Assembly (NCBI GenBank): GCA_009761415.1
Contig: QUOL01000020.1
Location: 372,001-436,000, forward strand
Reading direction: 5' to 3'
Length of the DNA stretch: 64,000 bases
Origin: Sarcomyxa edulis
Taxonomy: Eukaryota; Basidiomycota; Agaricomycetes; Agaricales; Mycenaceae
Below are positions 12,901 to 24,942 of the stretch, in pieces. Both the position numbers and the translations under genes were made by a program. Under the pieces are notes generated by a model. The model ran no database searches, was not told the DNA's origin, and saw only the letters and a list, made by a program, of their open reading frames with translations. Numbering within the stretch: the stretch's first letter is position 1; each line of letters starts with the position of its first letter.

Positions 12901-15495
12901 CAGCGGTGCTCCTCCTAACAGTACTGCAGGTAAAACCACACTCCAAAACGTCATGAATGCAGGAAATCGAAGCCAATGGCTCATCCTTGTTCGTCCCCAG
13001 GGAGTCATGGAGGTTTGTTTTTGAGATCTCCAGAAGTTGGGCTCAACTAATTCACCAAAACAGATCTGGGCTCTGCCAAAACTAAGCTTGGTTTTTTCGA
13101 CGTCGTCGTTGGCTACTCTGCAGAACGTTCTTGTTGATTCTAATGACCCTCCTGCACTATCACTACCTCAAGATCCTCCCAGAAAACCACAGGAATTGGA
13201 CATCGACCAAATCCTTATGGCACCACTGGGCGAATCTTCACCTAAACCTCATCTTTTTGTAAGCCAACGAATTCAGCCGCGGGTTCCATTCTCATTGCAT
13301 ACATCATTCTAGGTTCTTCTTCGATCTGGTCAACTTGCCATATACGAAACGCTGCCTGTGATAACGCCTGCAGATCCTAGCTCGCCTTTGAGAGCTTCCG
13401 GAATCAAAGTAAAATTTGTTAAAATGCTATCGAAAGCTTTCGATATTCAACGGACGGAAGAAACAGAAAAGAGCATTCTGGCAGAACACAAACGAATTTC
13501 GCGCATGTTCATCCCATTTGTCACATCACCAGCTCCAGGAACTACCTACTCTGGCGTGTTTTTCACAGGCGACAGACCAAGTTGGATAATGGCTACAGAT
13601 AAGGGCGGCGCTCGCATACACCCTTCTGGTCATGTTGTTGTACATGCATTTACCCCATGCTCGCTGTGGGATTCGAAGGGCGATTTCTTGGTCTACTCTG
13701 AAGAGGTATGTGCTAGCTTGGTCTCCTGTATTATGACTATCCTCATATTCCTATCCTCACAGGGACCCAGTCTTTTGGAGTGGTTGCCTGATTTCCAATT
13801 CGACGGTACTTTACCTTCGAGATTCATTCCCCGAGGACGGTCATATTCCACAGTCGTTTTCGATCCTTCTACATCGCTTATAGTCGCCGCATCGTCACTT
13901 CAAGCCAAATTTGCCGCTTTTGATGAGGATGGGGAACGGACATGGGAGCCTGATGGTGGGTCAGGGTTTATTTCGTTTTGAAATCTACTGACCCTTTCTA
14001 GCTCCTAATGTCGCTGATCCCATATGTGATTGCTCCACCCTGGAGTTGATTTCCCCAGACGTATGGGTGACAATGGATGGGTCAGTTGACAAAAAATCCG
14101 TCTAGAATGTTATCTAATTTGCTTGGTCTAGCTACGAGTTCGCAACAAATGAATTCGTGAACGCAATCTCCTGTGTAACGCTCGAGACGGCTAGCACTGA
14201 AACGGGAAGTAAAGATTTCATTGCGGTTGGAACTACTATAAATCGCGGTGAGGATTTAGCAGCGAAAGGCTCGGTGCGTCACTTCCTCTCTCCTATCTAT
14301 GTCTGCCAACATAGCCTCGACAGACATATATCTTTGAGATCGTGGAAGTAGTTCCAGATCCTGGCTCAGCCCCGAAACGGTGGTTCAAATTACGGCTCCG
14401 TTGTCGAGATGATGCCAAAGGCCCCGTCACTGCCATATGCGGCTTCCAAGGCTATGTTGTATCCTCTATGGGCCAGAAGGTGAAATACCCTATAAATTAC
14501 TTTCAATCCCAATGGCTAATCCTGCTCCTAAGATTTTTGTGCGCGCGTTCGATTTGGATGAACGTCTTGTAGGTGTCGCATTTTTGGATGTAGGAGTATA
14601 TGTCACTTCTCTTCGTACCCTGAAAAATCTCCTCCTCGTCGGAGATGCTGTAAAGAGCGTCTCGTTTGTGGCATTCCAGGTATGTTCACACGCTCTTCCG
14701 GAAAGACAGATATTCAATCGTTCTTTTCTTTTTTTCCCTTAGGAGGACCCTTACAAACTGTCCGTTCTTGCAAAAGATATTCATCGCAGTTGCATAACGA
14801 GCGTCGATTTCTTCTTTGCTGGCGATGAGTTGTCCATCGTTACCGGTGATGAGGAAGGTGTGGTGCGTTTGTACGAGTACAATCCTACGGGTAGGATTTC
14901 GGTCAAGTCCATTTTTCTGGAAGTTCCCTCACATGAAAACCTCATTAGATCCAGAGTCCAAAAATGGCCAGAATTTGTTGCTACGTACAGAATTCCATGG
15001 ACAGTGCGAGTATCGTGCTTCTGCTCTTGTTGCACGTCGAACAAAGGATGATCCGATCATGCCCCAATCTAGACTGATATGTGGTATGTATCGATTCAAC
15101 TGCAGTCCCTCATGTTATAAACTATGATATACAGGATCCACGGACGGCTCTCTTGCATGTCTGACACCAGTCGAAGAATCAGCATCTAAAAGACTCCAGT
15201 TATTGCAGGGCCAGCTAACCAGAAATATACAGCATGTGGCGGGATTAAATCCGAAGGGTCATCGGTACGTGGATCACAAACAATCTGGTGTACTCTTGGT
15301 CCTTACATGTTGGTCCTCAGGATTGTACGAAATGACTTTGTCTCAAAGCCGTTGTCCAAGGGCATCCTTGATGGAACTCTCCTCAGTCATTTCGAGAGCT
15401 TACCCATCACTAGACAAGATGAGATGACCAGACAAATTGGAACGGAGAGGTCCGTCGTTCTACGAGATTGGATCACCGTGGGCGGTGTATGGTAG
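9919..15495 (+). CDS. CFT1: Cleavage and polyadenylation factor subunit CFT1 (CPSF160/CPSF1)
   Basis: The 21 exons are 9919-10245, 10344-10508, 10559-10639, 10691-10851, 10902-11048, 11098-11944, 12021-12089, 12159-12350, 12417-12794, 12848-13012, 13064-13258, 13313-13705, 13763-13955, 14002-14080, 14132-14273, 14324-14479, 14533-14679, 14743-14890, 14949-15083, 15135-15264 and 15321-15495. They sum to 1,474 aa with every phase closed, a normal length for the family. The N-terminal half matches the MMS1_N beta-propeller type (FLPGFNSPTMAVLFQTQ, an excellent family signature). The last 400 residues match CPSF_A (SVDFFFAGDELSIVTGDEEG; RNDFVSKPL; MTRQIGTER near the C-terminus). CFT1 is the large scaffold of the pre-mRNA 3'-end processing complex and helps recognise the poly(A) signal in the nucleus. 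A 33-nt intron-like stretch inside exon 10 (about 12930-12962) is in frame and kept as coding. Confidence 0.96.
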
Positions 15496-15825
15496 TCCAT
15501 ATCTTCGCATAGTATGTAGACGTACGTTGGTTGTAATGCATATCTATAAAATTGTCCTTCACTATATAAAAGTAGGAGCGGATGGCCATGATCGATCCCA
15601 AGCTGCTTGCAAGTCAATTTTTTGGATTTTTCCATTCACTCTAAGTGAGGCCTTAAGTGACACAAAGCGCTCCCGAGGTCCCAACTACGGCCCTAAAGGA
15701 AGGGTAACTGAGGATGGACATCACTTGCAGATTGCACTGAGTATCGTATTTGAATTGTTCATATGCATAAATCCATGAGTCAGATTTTGAGTACCGTATC
15801 TAGAGTATAACACGAAGCCATCCGT
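15496..15825. other. Tail-to-tail intergenic region CFT1 / SEC31
   Basis: These 330 bases separate the stop codons of two convergent genes and should contain both 3' UTRs and poly(A) sites. No gene is supported; open frames here are extensions of the flanking reading frames. Confidence 0.6.
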
Positions 15826-18800
15826 TTACATTCGCATGATGAGCTGCTTGACCCCTGACATCCATAGACCAATATCATCCGTCTGCGAGCCTCTAGTCAA
15901 AAGATCAACATGGATTGCCAATGAAGCTTGACGGTCGTGCGCTGCCATAGCTGAGACGCAGAAGAAATAAGTAATCAGCGCGATATAGTAGAAACTACGA
16001 AGCTTCATTACCTCTCGTTAGCACTAATAACTGATCAACAACTGGTGTTGAAAGGGTTTCACAGTTCAATGCATCAAACAACGGGTTGATCCGCCGCTCC
16101 AAGTCGTCAACTAGACGTTTTTGTGATGGCTGAAAGATTGAAAACGATAAGTAGGCGTTTCAGACGAAATAAATGGATCCTTCTCACCGGTGTAGTCTGT
16201 TTCAACCGATTCAGTTGTTCGGAAATGATATCATAAGCTGGTCTGGCCGAGTCTGGGATATGACTTCGGTCTCCAGGAGCTACAAAAGAAACGTCAACAA
16301 CCACGTGTGACGCGTTACGAAGAGATCTCACGATATTTTGGAGGAGGCGGTCCTTTTGGTGCACGGGAAGGTGCAGCACTATTTGAACGAGCAGGTCCAC
16401 CGGGCGGAGGGGCAGGTGGTCCCGCATTATGTAATGGTTGGGCGGGACCGGGTCTCTGGGAACCGGGAGGGGGTCCGTAAGGCCCGGGTTGCTGCTGCAT
16501 TGGAGGAGACGTGTAGGGACTGGGGTTCCCTGGTTGCCCAGGTGGAGGTGTACCTTGGGTATATAGACCCTGAGGCTGCTGCGAATGCCCATGAGGAGGT
16601 CCAGGAGGAGGAGTTGGACGGACGTATGGAGGGGGAGTCTGCGAGACATGTCCACGGGAAAGTGACGGTCCGTATTGGCCTGGAGTAGGTTGGCGAGCAG
16701 GTTGGTTTGGAGGCGACATTAATCTAGTTGGTGCCAGAGGCCCTGGGGGACCAGAAGGAGGTCGGGTTTGGGGTGGATACATACCAGGACTTGGTAGGGG
16801 AGGAGCCTGCATGCGACTTTGAGGGGGAGGAGGAGGAGGAGCAGCGCGACTGCCTGGGCGAGGCGGAGGAGGTAACGACGATGGAGGCTGTCCCGAGTTC
16901 ATGAATGGTGACGCAGGAGGTGCACTAAATCCAGGAGAAGGCGCCGCATTGGGGAATGGAGATGTTATAGCGGGAGGCTTCGCTAGATTCAAAGCACCAG
17001 GACCACGTGTATTGTTCATAAGAGGAGCATCATTCCACCCACCGTTTTCCTGACGTTTGGGAGGCGGTGCCAACGGAGGAGCTGCGACTGGCTGACTCTG
17101 ATTTCGAAGATGAGGTGGCTGGGTAAGAGAAGCTTGGCTGTTATAGGAATTGTACCCAGCATTGCTTGAATACGCAGATTGTTGTGTGACCGGAGCCTGT
17201 GATGGCTGTACAGCTGTAGAAGAGCCTGCTGGGGCGTAAGGTGCATAGGAGGGCTGGCCATAGGAAGCAGTCTGCGCCTGCGAAGGAGCCTGATAAACGG
17301 GAGCAGCAGGTTGTTGAGGCTGAGTCGCATATTGAGCGTATGAAGAAGACGATGCTGGTATGCTTCGGGTCGCTTCAGGAAGACTGGATGAGCGAGGAGC
17401 CAGAGCGATCGTCGCAGCTGCAGCCTTGACCAGTTGATCCCTATGTATACTCAGATCAGCACCAGAACCCTTGTAATCACTTGGCGTCAGGTTCAAGAAT
17501 GCAACAGCTTCTTTGACGAGACCCTGAGTCGCAAGGAGGTCTGCATATTCGAAATAGCGGTCGTACAAACCGGACAGTTTGTATGTGCTGGCGTTTGACG
17601 TCTGAGACAAATCCGCGTCGACGTATTTGATGGCAGACCGGAATACCGTGACCTTTTCGATAAAGGTCTGTAACGCATGTGCATGTGCGGTGTAGCGAGA
17701 CCCGTCGAGATGTTTCTGTTCCGATATCAAATCCTTCTCCTCCTCCACAAGCTCATCAATCCAAATACTAACAAGCCTCTCCAAACGCCCAGCAGCCAAA
17801 TACGTCAACGTCGCGTTCTTCCTATACTCATCCGCTTTCGCGACGATAGCAGGGTTCTCCGAAGACTTGCTGACCGTGAACTGGAACTCCAGACGAGTCC
17901 CGAGCTGCTCAGCGAGGCCAGAGAATTCTTCTTGACTGGCAAACGTGCACAACACGACGAAGATCTCTTGCCATTCTTGTAAATCGGCATTCTGAACGAT
18001 ATCGGCAAGGTCGTTGGTAACGATGGATTGGAAGAGGCGGAGGTATGGTAAAGACGTTGTTTGACGTTCGAAATACGCTTTCTGAGTACGTTGCAAGAGT
18101 TCCGCGCCGCCTTTGGCTGCGAGCAGGATGGCATCTGCAAACCTATCAGAAGATAGACATAATGAAACAGCCGACTCGAAGTCGCCCAAGACGAGAGCCT
18201 TGGTGACTAGACGATCCGTCTCGGATTCTTCTGGTGGATAGATTCTGAAGTGGTTACTCTTCGTGTTTCCTGATGCTACCGAAGACGAGCGCGATCCCAC
18301 TGTTGCAGCTACAGACGAATCGATACCATAGTTGTGGTGAGGCACTTGAACCTCACCGTCGTTCCCGTTCCCGTTCCCGAGTCCGATGGTACTGAAGAAA
18401 TCACCGGCAGCGTCGATCTGGGGTGTACCGGGGATGTTGTCGTTGTCGTCCCCGAAGAGACTGGGTACTGTTGTTGTTGATTCACCGTCGGTGGCGAGGT
18501 GTGTGCCGCTGGTAGCGTCTGAAGCGGCACTGGCACTGGTGCTGATTTCGGATGGGGTCTTTTCGATAGTGGACGTGCCATCGTCGCGCTCGCCGTCACT
18601 GTTCTCCGACTGCTCTGGCTCAGGTTCTACGAAAGAAACGACGGGTTCACGGGGCGTCACCTCCGTCACGTCCATTTCTCCCGCGCCCTCGAGCGTCGAC
18701 GAGGTTTTGAGATGCTCGATTGCCTCTGCGACGCGAATAGCGATTTCTGACTTGGAGAATCCGAGTAGCGTCACCAACTCATCCCTCGAATCGGCCCTAA

Positions 18801-20493
18801 ACAGGCTTAACAAAGCCTTCCAACCGGCCGTTCCCTCGTTCGCATCCACCTGCCCTTGACTTCTCTCCTCCGCGAAAGTGTTGAGCGTCTTGCCATCGAT
18901 AGCCGCCTGTAGCCTGCTCGCCCGTTCCACCAAATCCTTCTCGGTGACCACTTGTCGTAGATGCACAACACTGCTCTGATTCTTCCCATGCACAGAAGGC
19001 AAATTCGACACCGACACCAGCTTCCCTCCGAACCCAAATGACGCAGACGTCGGGCGCCGAAGCCATTTGGGAGGCTGCTTCAACGATAGCGTACCGCCTT
19101 GCGTTGTCCGTGAAAATCCAGGAACGTCGAATATATCCGCCCCGTCTGCTTTGGGAGGCACCGCTGGAGCACCCCCGTTCGCTGAGTCGTTCGTCGACTG
19201 GATGGAATGAATGCCGATCGTGCCATCGAAGAACGCCGTCGCGAGAAGATCCGGGTTACGCGGGCACCAGTCCACTTGAAACGCCCAGTTATCCGCAGAC
19301 GGCAGCTCTCCAATAATTTCAGAAGTTTGCGGGTTCCAGCACAACGCCCGGTTGTCTTTACCGCACGAGAGCAACAGATCTGCGTCTTGCTTGCACCACG
19401 ATAGAGACAGCACTCCTTTTTCGTGTCCAGTCAAGATCTGAGGAATCGTTAGTGGATAGCTATGCTTGATTATAAGAATACACGTACTTTTTCAGGCGCG
19501 CGAGCGTTTCGCAGATCCCAAACCATGATGATGGGGGATGAATCGTCTTCTGAAGCGGTGACGAGTCGCGTGGCCTGTAATAAAGCGTGTCAACGAGAAC
19601 TCCGAGACTGAATGAGAAACGGCATACGTTGTCGGGATGCCAGGCTATGTCGCTCATACCTCTCCGACCACCGACAGCCAAACCACTCCCCGTTCCCGCC
19701 TGTCCGGCAAGCGTTCCAGAACCACCACCGTAAGCTAAAGCTACAACCTCGCGTTTCCCTCGCAAATCCCATACCACGGTGTATCCGGTGCTGCTGGCTC
19801 CTGCCAAGACGTATTGCACCTGTTGATTCCAAGCGACAGACGTGATTTCGTCTAGTTTGGTGCTTCGGGCGCCGGGGGTGGGCGAGTAAGGTTTGCTGGG
19901 GTCCTTTAGATCCCAAATGTATACCTCGCCGTTTATTCCGCCTGAGGAAAGCAAGTTGGTTTGGATGGGGTTGAAATCGAGGCCTCGAACGGGACCTGTA
20001 TGCGTCGTGTTTCGCAGGATGAGAGACTCGGATTGACTGATGGAGCGTTAGGGAGGCGACGAGCGAATAAGAGAGGACATTGGACGTACCTTGCACCAGC
20101 TAGAATTTGAGCAGGATCCCAAAGAGCAAGTTCGCCGTTCTCCATTCCTGCTGCTACGATACCGCGAGGACGACTTGCGTCTACACAACCCCATGCTAGA
20201 CGATTGAATCTATGACCACGCGCGCCGTTGTTAGTTAGGCGTACTACCACTACTCGACGTCTCTCGACGCACCTAGCGCTATCTTTAACGACACCTTTAG
20301 GCCCATGCTGACCCTCCCCACCGAGATCATACTCTGATTTATCAAGAAAGTCGGGTGCCCAAATCTCGAGCTGAGACTCGTTGCTGAACGATTCGTCGAG
20401 CGCGCCTGCGACGGAGCCTGTTGCGATCAAAGGCAGAGAAGGCGTGGGTGACCATGCGAATGTGGATGTTCTGTGTATTTCTTTGAGCTTCAT
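15826..20493 (-). CDS. SEC31: COPII outer coat protein SEC31
   Basis: Eight exons (20273-20493, 20090-20209, 19628-20036, 19488-19574, 16332-19437, 16188-16279, 16012-16129, 15826-15950) give 1,425 aa in a closed frame. The first roughly 350 residues are WD40 repeats ([68 protein letters not shown]). A helical ACE1-type region follows, then a long Pro/Gln/Gly-rich linker. The C-terminus has [20 protein letters not shown] and ends with [20 protein letters not shown], the Sec31 C-terminal helical domain. With Sec13 it builds the outer cage of ER-to-Golgi vesicles and, through the Pro-rich linker, contacts Sec23. The start at 20493 gives the expected [16 protein letters not shown] opening. Confidence 0.96.
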
Positions 20494-21222
20494 GGTGTGG
20501 TTGTGGAGGCGGTGAGCACTGAGCTCTGGATTTGTTGGGAAATATGAACTCTGGAGTGACTTGCGACTGACACGTCGAAGGTCACCTCAGGCTGTGCAGT
20601 TTGTTTGTACGCCAGGCTGGAAGACAAAGTCACGTCCTCTAGTCCTTAGCCTCCAGTCTCACTAAGTGGCACTTCTATGTAGCTAGTAAGCTGAAACAGA
20701 TGTACTCGACGTAGATACTATGGCAGCAGGTGAGACTATCAGATTCAGGATTTTTGAGATGAGGGAGAGAGGTTGAGATACAGAAAGTCCTCATCGACTC
20801 AACATGCTCAACATGTAAGTACATCGGCTTGCTTTCGACTTCTCCTTGATGACCGCCGTAGGCACGGCGCGTTCGATAAACATGCTATCGTCTGCGGTTA
20901 ATTCAACAGTAAGTACGCGCCAAGGGCCAAGATGTCGATGACTAGCTAATGGGAGTTTTCGGAGGATGAGTAGCGTTCTGGGCATAGCATCGGTACCTAG
21001 ATGAATAGTTTCCCAATCAGCGTCTTGGGATATTCCTGCTTCCATCTCAACCACTAGTGATCACAGACATGGCATGCCAGTGGTCGTGATCAAGACGGAC
21101 GCGTTCCAGCTTCACCCAACCTTGTGGCTGTGTTGTATGACAGACACGCTGCTGCCAAACAACCGCCCTCCCACCGTGACTCCCACCGTGACAGTCACCC
21201 TTCCCTTTGCTCTGGAGTCTGG
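20494..21222. other. Divergent intergenic region SEC31 / GPN2
   Basis: About 0.73 kb lies between the ATGs of SEC31 and GPN2, and both promoters should lie here. It contains a short minus-strand open frame (see 20791-21045) and, just before the GPN2 start, repeated GTGACTCCCACCGTGACAG-type units (about 21176-21200). Confidence 0.5.
20791..21045 (-). CDS. Unrecognised short open frame, doubtful
   Basis: An 84-codon frame begins at an ATG (21045) and has balanced, protein-like composition (ISQDADWETIHLGTD; LILRKLPLASHRHLGPWRVL; AVPTAVIKEKSKA). The preceding minus-strand sequence also reads as plausible protein (GWVKLERVRLDHDHWHAM), ending before a possible 19-nt gap. It could be the remnant or small exons of a gene squeezed between SEC31 and GPN2, or chance. 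I recognise no family. Confidence 0.22.
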   Translation of the reverse strand: MEAGISQDADWETIHLGTDAMPRTLLILRKLPLASHRHLGPWRVLTVELTADDSMFIERAVPTAVIKEKSKASRCTYMLSMLSR

Positions 21223-22809
21223 ATGCCCTTCGGTGAAATCATCTGCGGCTCTCCCGGTAGTGGAAAATCAACATACTGCTACGGGAAATACCAACTCTTC
21301 ACAGCCCTAAACAGACCCATCTCAATCGTCAACTTAGACCCTGCAAATGACTCGATACCTTACCCATGCGCCATCGACATATCCTCTCTCATCACTCTCC
21401 AGGATGTCATGAACGAACATGCGCTTGGGCCTAATGGCGGGATGCTTTATTGTATGGAGTATTTGGAGGCGAATTATGATTGGCTTGAGGATAGGCTGAA
21501 AGAGCTCGGAACCGACGCTTATGTTTTGTTTGATCTTCCTGGTCAAGTCGAGTTGAGTACGAACCATGAAAGTTTGAAGAGGATCATAGACAAGTTGGGG
21601 AAGAGTGGGTTTCGGGTGCGCGCAGTCTTTCCTTCATCCCTGCCTTCCTTGCTCAACCTAACCGTCGAGATGACTTGGAAGTAGCTGGCTGCTGTACACC
21701 TCTGCGACGCACACTACGTCACAGACGCACCCAAATACATCTCCGTCCTCCTCCTCTCCCTCCGAACAATGCTCCACCTCGAATTACCACACATAAACGT
21801 TCTCTCAAAAGTCGATCTCATCGCTCAATATGGGGACTTGGGTACCCACCTACCATTTCTTCCGTCGCGTCTTACTACTAACCCTCCTTTCCGCTTCTCT
21901 TCTGTTCACCCTCCTCCTGGTGTATAGACTTCAACCTCGACTTCTACACCGAAGTGCAAGACCTGACATACCTCGAAAACACACTCTCATCCGCCTCGCC
22001 TCGTTTCGCTGCTTTGAATATGGCGATCATATCGCTTATTGAGGATTATGGGCTTGTGGGGTTCGAAACTCTCGCTGTCGAGGTGAGCATCCCATTCGCA
22101 TTTTCTTGTATCCATCTCTCGTATTCTGTATCTGGTATCTCGTCATCGTATCTCTATTCTCGGTCATTCCTTGCTTCGTTTCTGTCGTATATCCCCTCCT
22201 CTCCTCACCCTCTCCTTCCACTGAACCGAGCTAAACGCGCATACACGCAACAGGACAAAAACTCAATGATAAACCTCACACGATCCATCGACCGCGCAAC
22301 GGGGTACATCTTCGTTCCTCCGCCCACATCTTCCGCACCTCCAGGTACCGTCTCCATTCCCTCCTCTTCCCCCTCCCCTCCATTTCCTCTTCCCCCATTC
22401 CCTTCTTCCCCTTCCCCTCCCACTCCTTCCCCCTCCCATACTAACACCCCCCCTCCCTCCAGGTACAATCCCCCCACCCACCACCACCACCCCAAGCGCC
22501 CGCCCAAACACCTACGCCCTCTTCTCAACCGCAGCCGGTGCGCTACGCGGAGCGGGGAGTGATATTCGGGACGTACAGGAGAGGTGGGTGGATCATAGGG
22601 AGGAGTGGGATGCGTGGGAGAGTGTGGCGTGGAGGAGGGAGGGGGAGGGGGTTAGGGAGAGGGCTGCTAGGGAGCGGGCGAGGGAGGGGGAGGTGGGTGG
22701 GGAGGGGGATGGGGCAGGGAACGGGAATGGGACGGGGACGGGGGGTACGAAGACGAAGACGAAGATAAAGATTAGAGAGAGGAACTCTGATGTTGAGATG
22801 GTGTCTTGA
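21223..22809 (+). CDS. GPN2: GPN-loop GTPase 2 (GPN2)
   Basis: The five exons (21223-21615, 21685-21841, 21928-22082, 22254-22344, 22463-22809) encode 380 aa with closed phases. The start gives [17 protein letters not shown], so the P-loop begins at about residue 10. The family-defining Gly-Pro-Asn insertion is present (HALGPNGGM), followed by switch II ([10 protein letters not shown]) and the base-recognition region ([13 protein letters not shown]). GPN GTPases act in the cytoplasm in the assembly and nuclear import of RNA polymerases II and III. The last 80-odd residues are a family-atypical Arg/Glu then Gly/Thr/Lys-rich tail encoded by nearly pure purine. Intron 4 (22345-22462) is nearly pure pyrimidine. 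Confidence 0.95.
22345..22790 (+). repeat. Strand-asymmetric low-complexity tract: pyrimidine then purine
   Basis: The + strand is almost all C/T (with A) from about 22345 to 22500 and almost all G/A from about 22560 to 22790, with many GGG and GGGG runs. The first part is mostly GPN2 intron 4; the second codes for the GPN2 tail. The two arms are roughly complementary in composition and could pair or form G-quadruplexes. Confidence 0.75.
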
Positions 22810-23908
22810 CGCTGACGCTTTCCTCGTAAGTAGCATCTATCCATTGTATCAATAACTAAATTTATCGTATTCGGTCTACGGAACCTCTATTCTTGTATGA
22901 ACTGGCACGCTATATGACTGGCTTTTGGATTTGAGATGGAATTGAGAGGAGGCTAACAGACTAGCAGTAATAGGCTCGTGCACATCTCTAGATGCCTACG
23001 CTTTGCCCTCGTACGAGATTCCTGCCTGAGGCTATTCATGCCTCACCGTCTTCCTTGAATCTCTCAGTCCTGCATCATCATCAGCAGGTCATACTGAAAT
23101 GCAAGTTTACCCACAACTCGAAGTTCTGTCTGATAAACACGGACACCACCCTACTAGATATCTCTATCCCATACAGTATCCCGCATCTCGGAAGGTTCTT
23201 CTGCGCATGCCATGTCAGAAAGCCTGGGATTGGTTTCTTCACGCACGTCGAAGGGAGGGGTAGTTCAATTTTGACGCGACCAGGCTGTATCTGAGGACAA
23301 CACTGGCAGGAGCTGGCAGGTTCGTTGCACCTAGAGCACTCTCAGGCCTCAGTACCAAGATGCATGTGTGGATCTTGTCGCCGGAAGGTACTTATACGTT
23401 GCGTTCATCTATTCTCTCCATTATCATGCAATTCCCACTCCCGACTCCCGAAAGAGCAGCCTGAGATTCTCATCGCTCATCTCTTGATTCTTCTCGAGGC
23501 CTGCTCGCGATGCTTTGGATGGGGTGTCCTTATACTCCAAGCTTCAAGCTTCAAGTTCAAGTTCGGGAAACAACACATCCACAGACCCGTCCAATCCCCA
23601 TCCCCCATCCCACATCCCCATGTCATACCACACCATAACTCCTCACAATCACAATACACCGCGTTCCCGGAATACATACCCGTACCTGAAGCCCGAAGCT
23701 TAGTAGTATATATAACTCTAGATGACTAACCGAGCAGTCCAGATGACAGATGATAACATCGATCATCGAAATGGTCTCAGGAGGTGTCGACTTTGATGGA
23801 CTTATAAAGCATGATGCATGAGGTTAAGTACGGAGTGTGGGCGTTTCTTCTAGTAGCGTTTACTATCCCACTAGGACTTGGCAGTTTGACGATATCGATA
23901 TTGATACT
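22810..23908. other. Intergenic region upstream of the glutathione transferase gene
   Basis: No gene is supported in these 1.1 kb. Open frames at 22992-23294 and 23325-23729 have no domain-like pattern. There is a short CAAGCTTCAAGCTTCAAG repeat near 23539 and a TATATATAA motif at 23707-23715, about 195 bases before the GST start, which could be its core promoter. Confidence 0.5.
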
Positions 23909-24942
23909 ATGGCTGATAATTTGGTGCTATACACTGCGAAGGTGAGTGCAATACCCTCGTTCAGGATTTGAAGTATGAAGACGCTGATTCGGACATTGTT
24001 ATAGATCTGCCCGTATGCTCATAGGGTTCGTGAAACTCGACTCGACTCTGTGACTATGTATGTCAGAGTAAACTCACGATCGATGACATTTATGTAGGTC
24101 GAGCTGGCTTTACAAGAAGCCCACGCCGAGTACACCAGATACGAAATTGATCTCAAGAATAAACCGGAGTGGTACGCTCCCCAGGTGAACCCAGCTAGCA
24201 AGGTAAGTACCCAATTTCTCTCACTTCCCCCAAGTTCCTACCTGATCATGATATGCCATCCCATCCAAGGTCCCAGCAATAAGCATCGGCGGCCCAAAAG
24301 TATCCCCCGACAAACCCTCCCCCGAATCCCAGAAGATCGCCGAATCTCTCGTCCTAACCGAGCTCGTAGCAGACCTCTACCCCAACTCCACCCTCCTCCC
24401 AAAGGACCCAATCCAACGCGCCAAAGTCCGATTCTTCATCGAAACCGTCTCGAGCAAACTCATCCCTGGGTGGATCGGTCCGGTGATGCGAGGTGAATCG
24501 TTCGATAAACTCTTCGCTGGGATCGAGGAGATCCAGAACTTGTTGCCCGCTGACGGGAAATATGCCATTGGAAATGAGTTTACGATCGCGGACGCGGCTG
24601 TTGCGCCGTTCTTTGCGCGGTTGGAGGTGGCGTTGAAGAATGATTTTGGGGTGTTTGCGCCGGGGAGTGGGACGAAGGCTTATGAGGTTCTTGAGACGGA
24701 TCCTAAGTTTGAGAAGTTCAGGAAGTACTTTGCGGCGTTGAAGGAGAGGGAGAGCTTCAAGGCCACGTTTGATGAGGTGCGGTTTCTGCTATTTCTTCCA
24801 CAATGTTTCTCCTTGGGAGGGTTTGTTTTTGGATGGCCGTTATTGACCCATATTCCCCTTTTCTTTCGTCCTGCAGAAATATGTCACGGAGCAGTATTCG
24901 ACGAGATTCGTAGCTTTGCGGGAGCAGAAGCTGGCTGCTTGA
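23909..24942 (+). CDS. Glutathione S-transferase, omega-like (cysteine type)
   Basis: Five exons (23909-23941, 24005-24025, 24098-24202, 24270-24776, 24877-24942) give 243 aa. The thioredoxin-fold N-domain starts at once (NLVLYTAKICPYAHRVELAL) with the catalytic CPYA motif at Cys14. The cis-Pro loop is NPASKVPAI, and the helical GST_C domain contains GKYAIGNEFTIADAAVAPFF, the N-capping box region. Cys rather than Tyr or Ser at the active site places it with omega/GTT-like fungal transferases, which reduce or deglutathionylate substrates rather than conjugate classical electrophiles. It is a cytosolic enzyme by family. Exon 2 is only 21 nt and encodes the active-site motif itself. Confidence 0.92.

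Noticed and set aside
12930..12962. 33-nt intron in CFT1 (GTAAAA...GCAG)
   Set aside because: It is exactly 11 in-frame codons and the retained peptide (TLQNVMNAGNRSQWL) fits the family better than its removal.
12432..13008. Long antisense open frames (up to 152 codons) inside CFT1
   Set aside because: The opposite strand is explained exon by exon as CFT1 with closed phases; the antisense frames have no domain pattern.
18386..18859. 157-codon + strand frame inside SEC31
   Set aside because: It mirrors the Ser/Thr/Glu-rich codons of SEC31 on the minus strand and shows no independent motif.
22992..23729. Two + strand frames (100 and 134 codons) before the GST gene
   Set aside because: Composition is unlike protein, there are no splice-linked partners, and they overlap a repeat and TATA-like promoter sequence.
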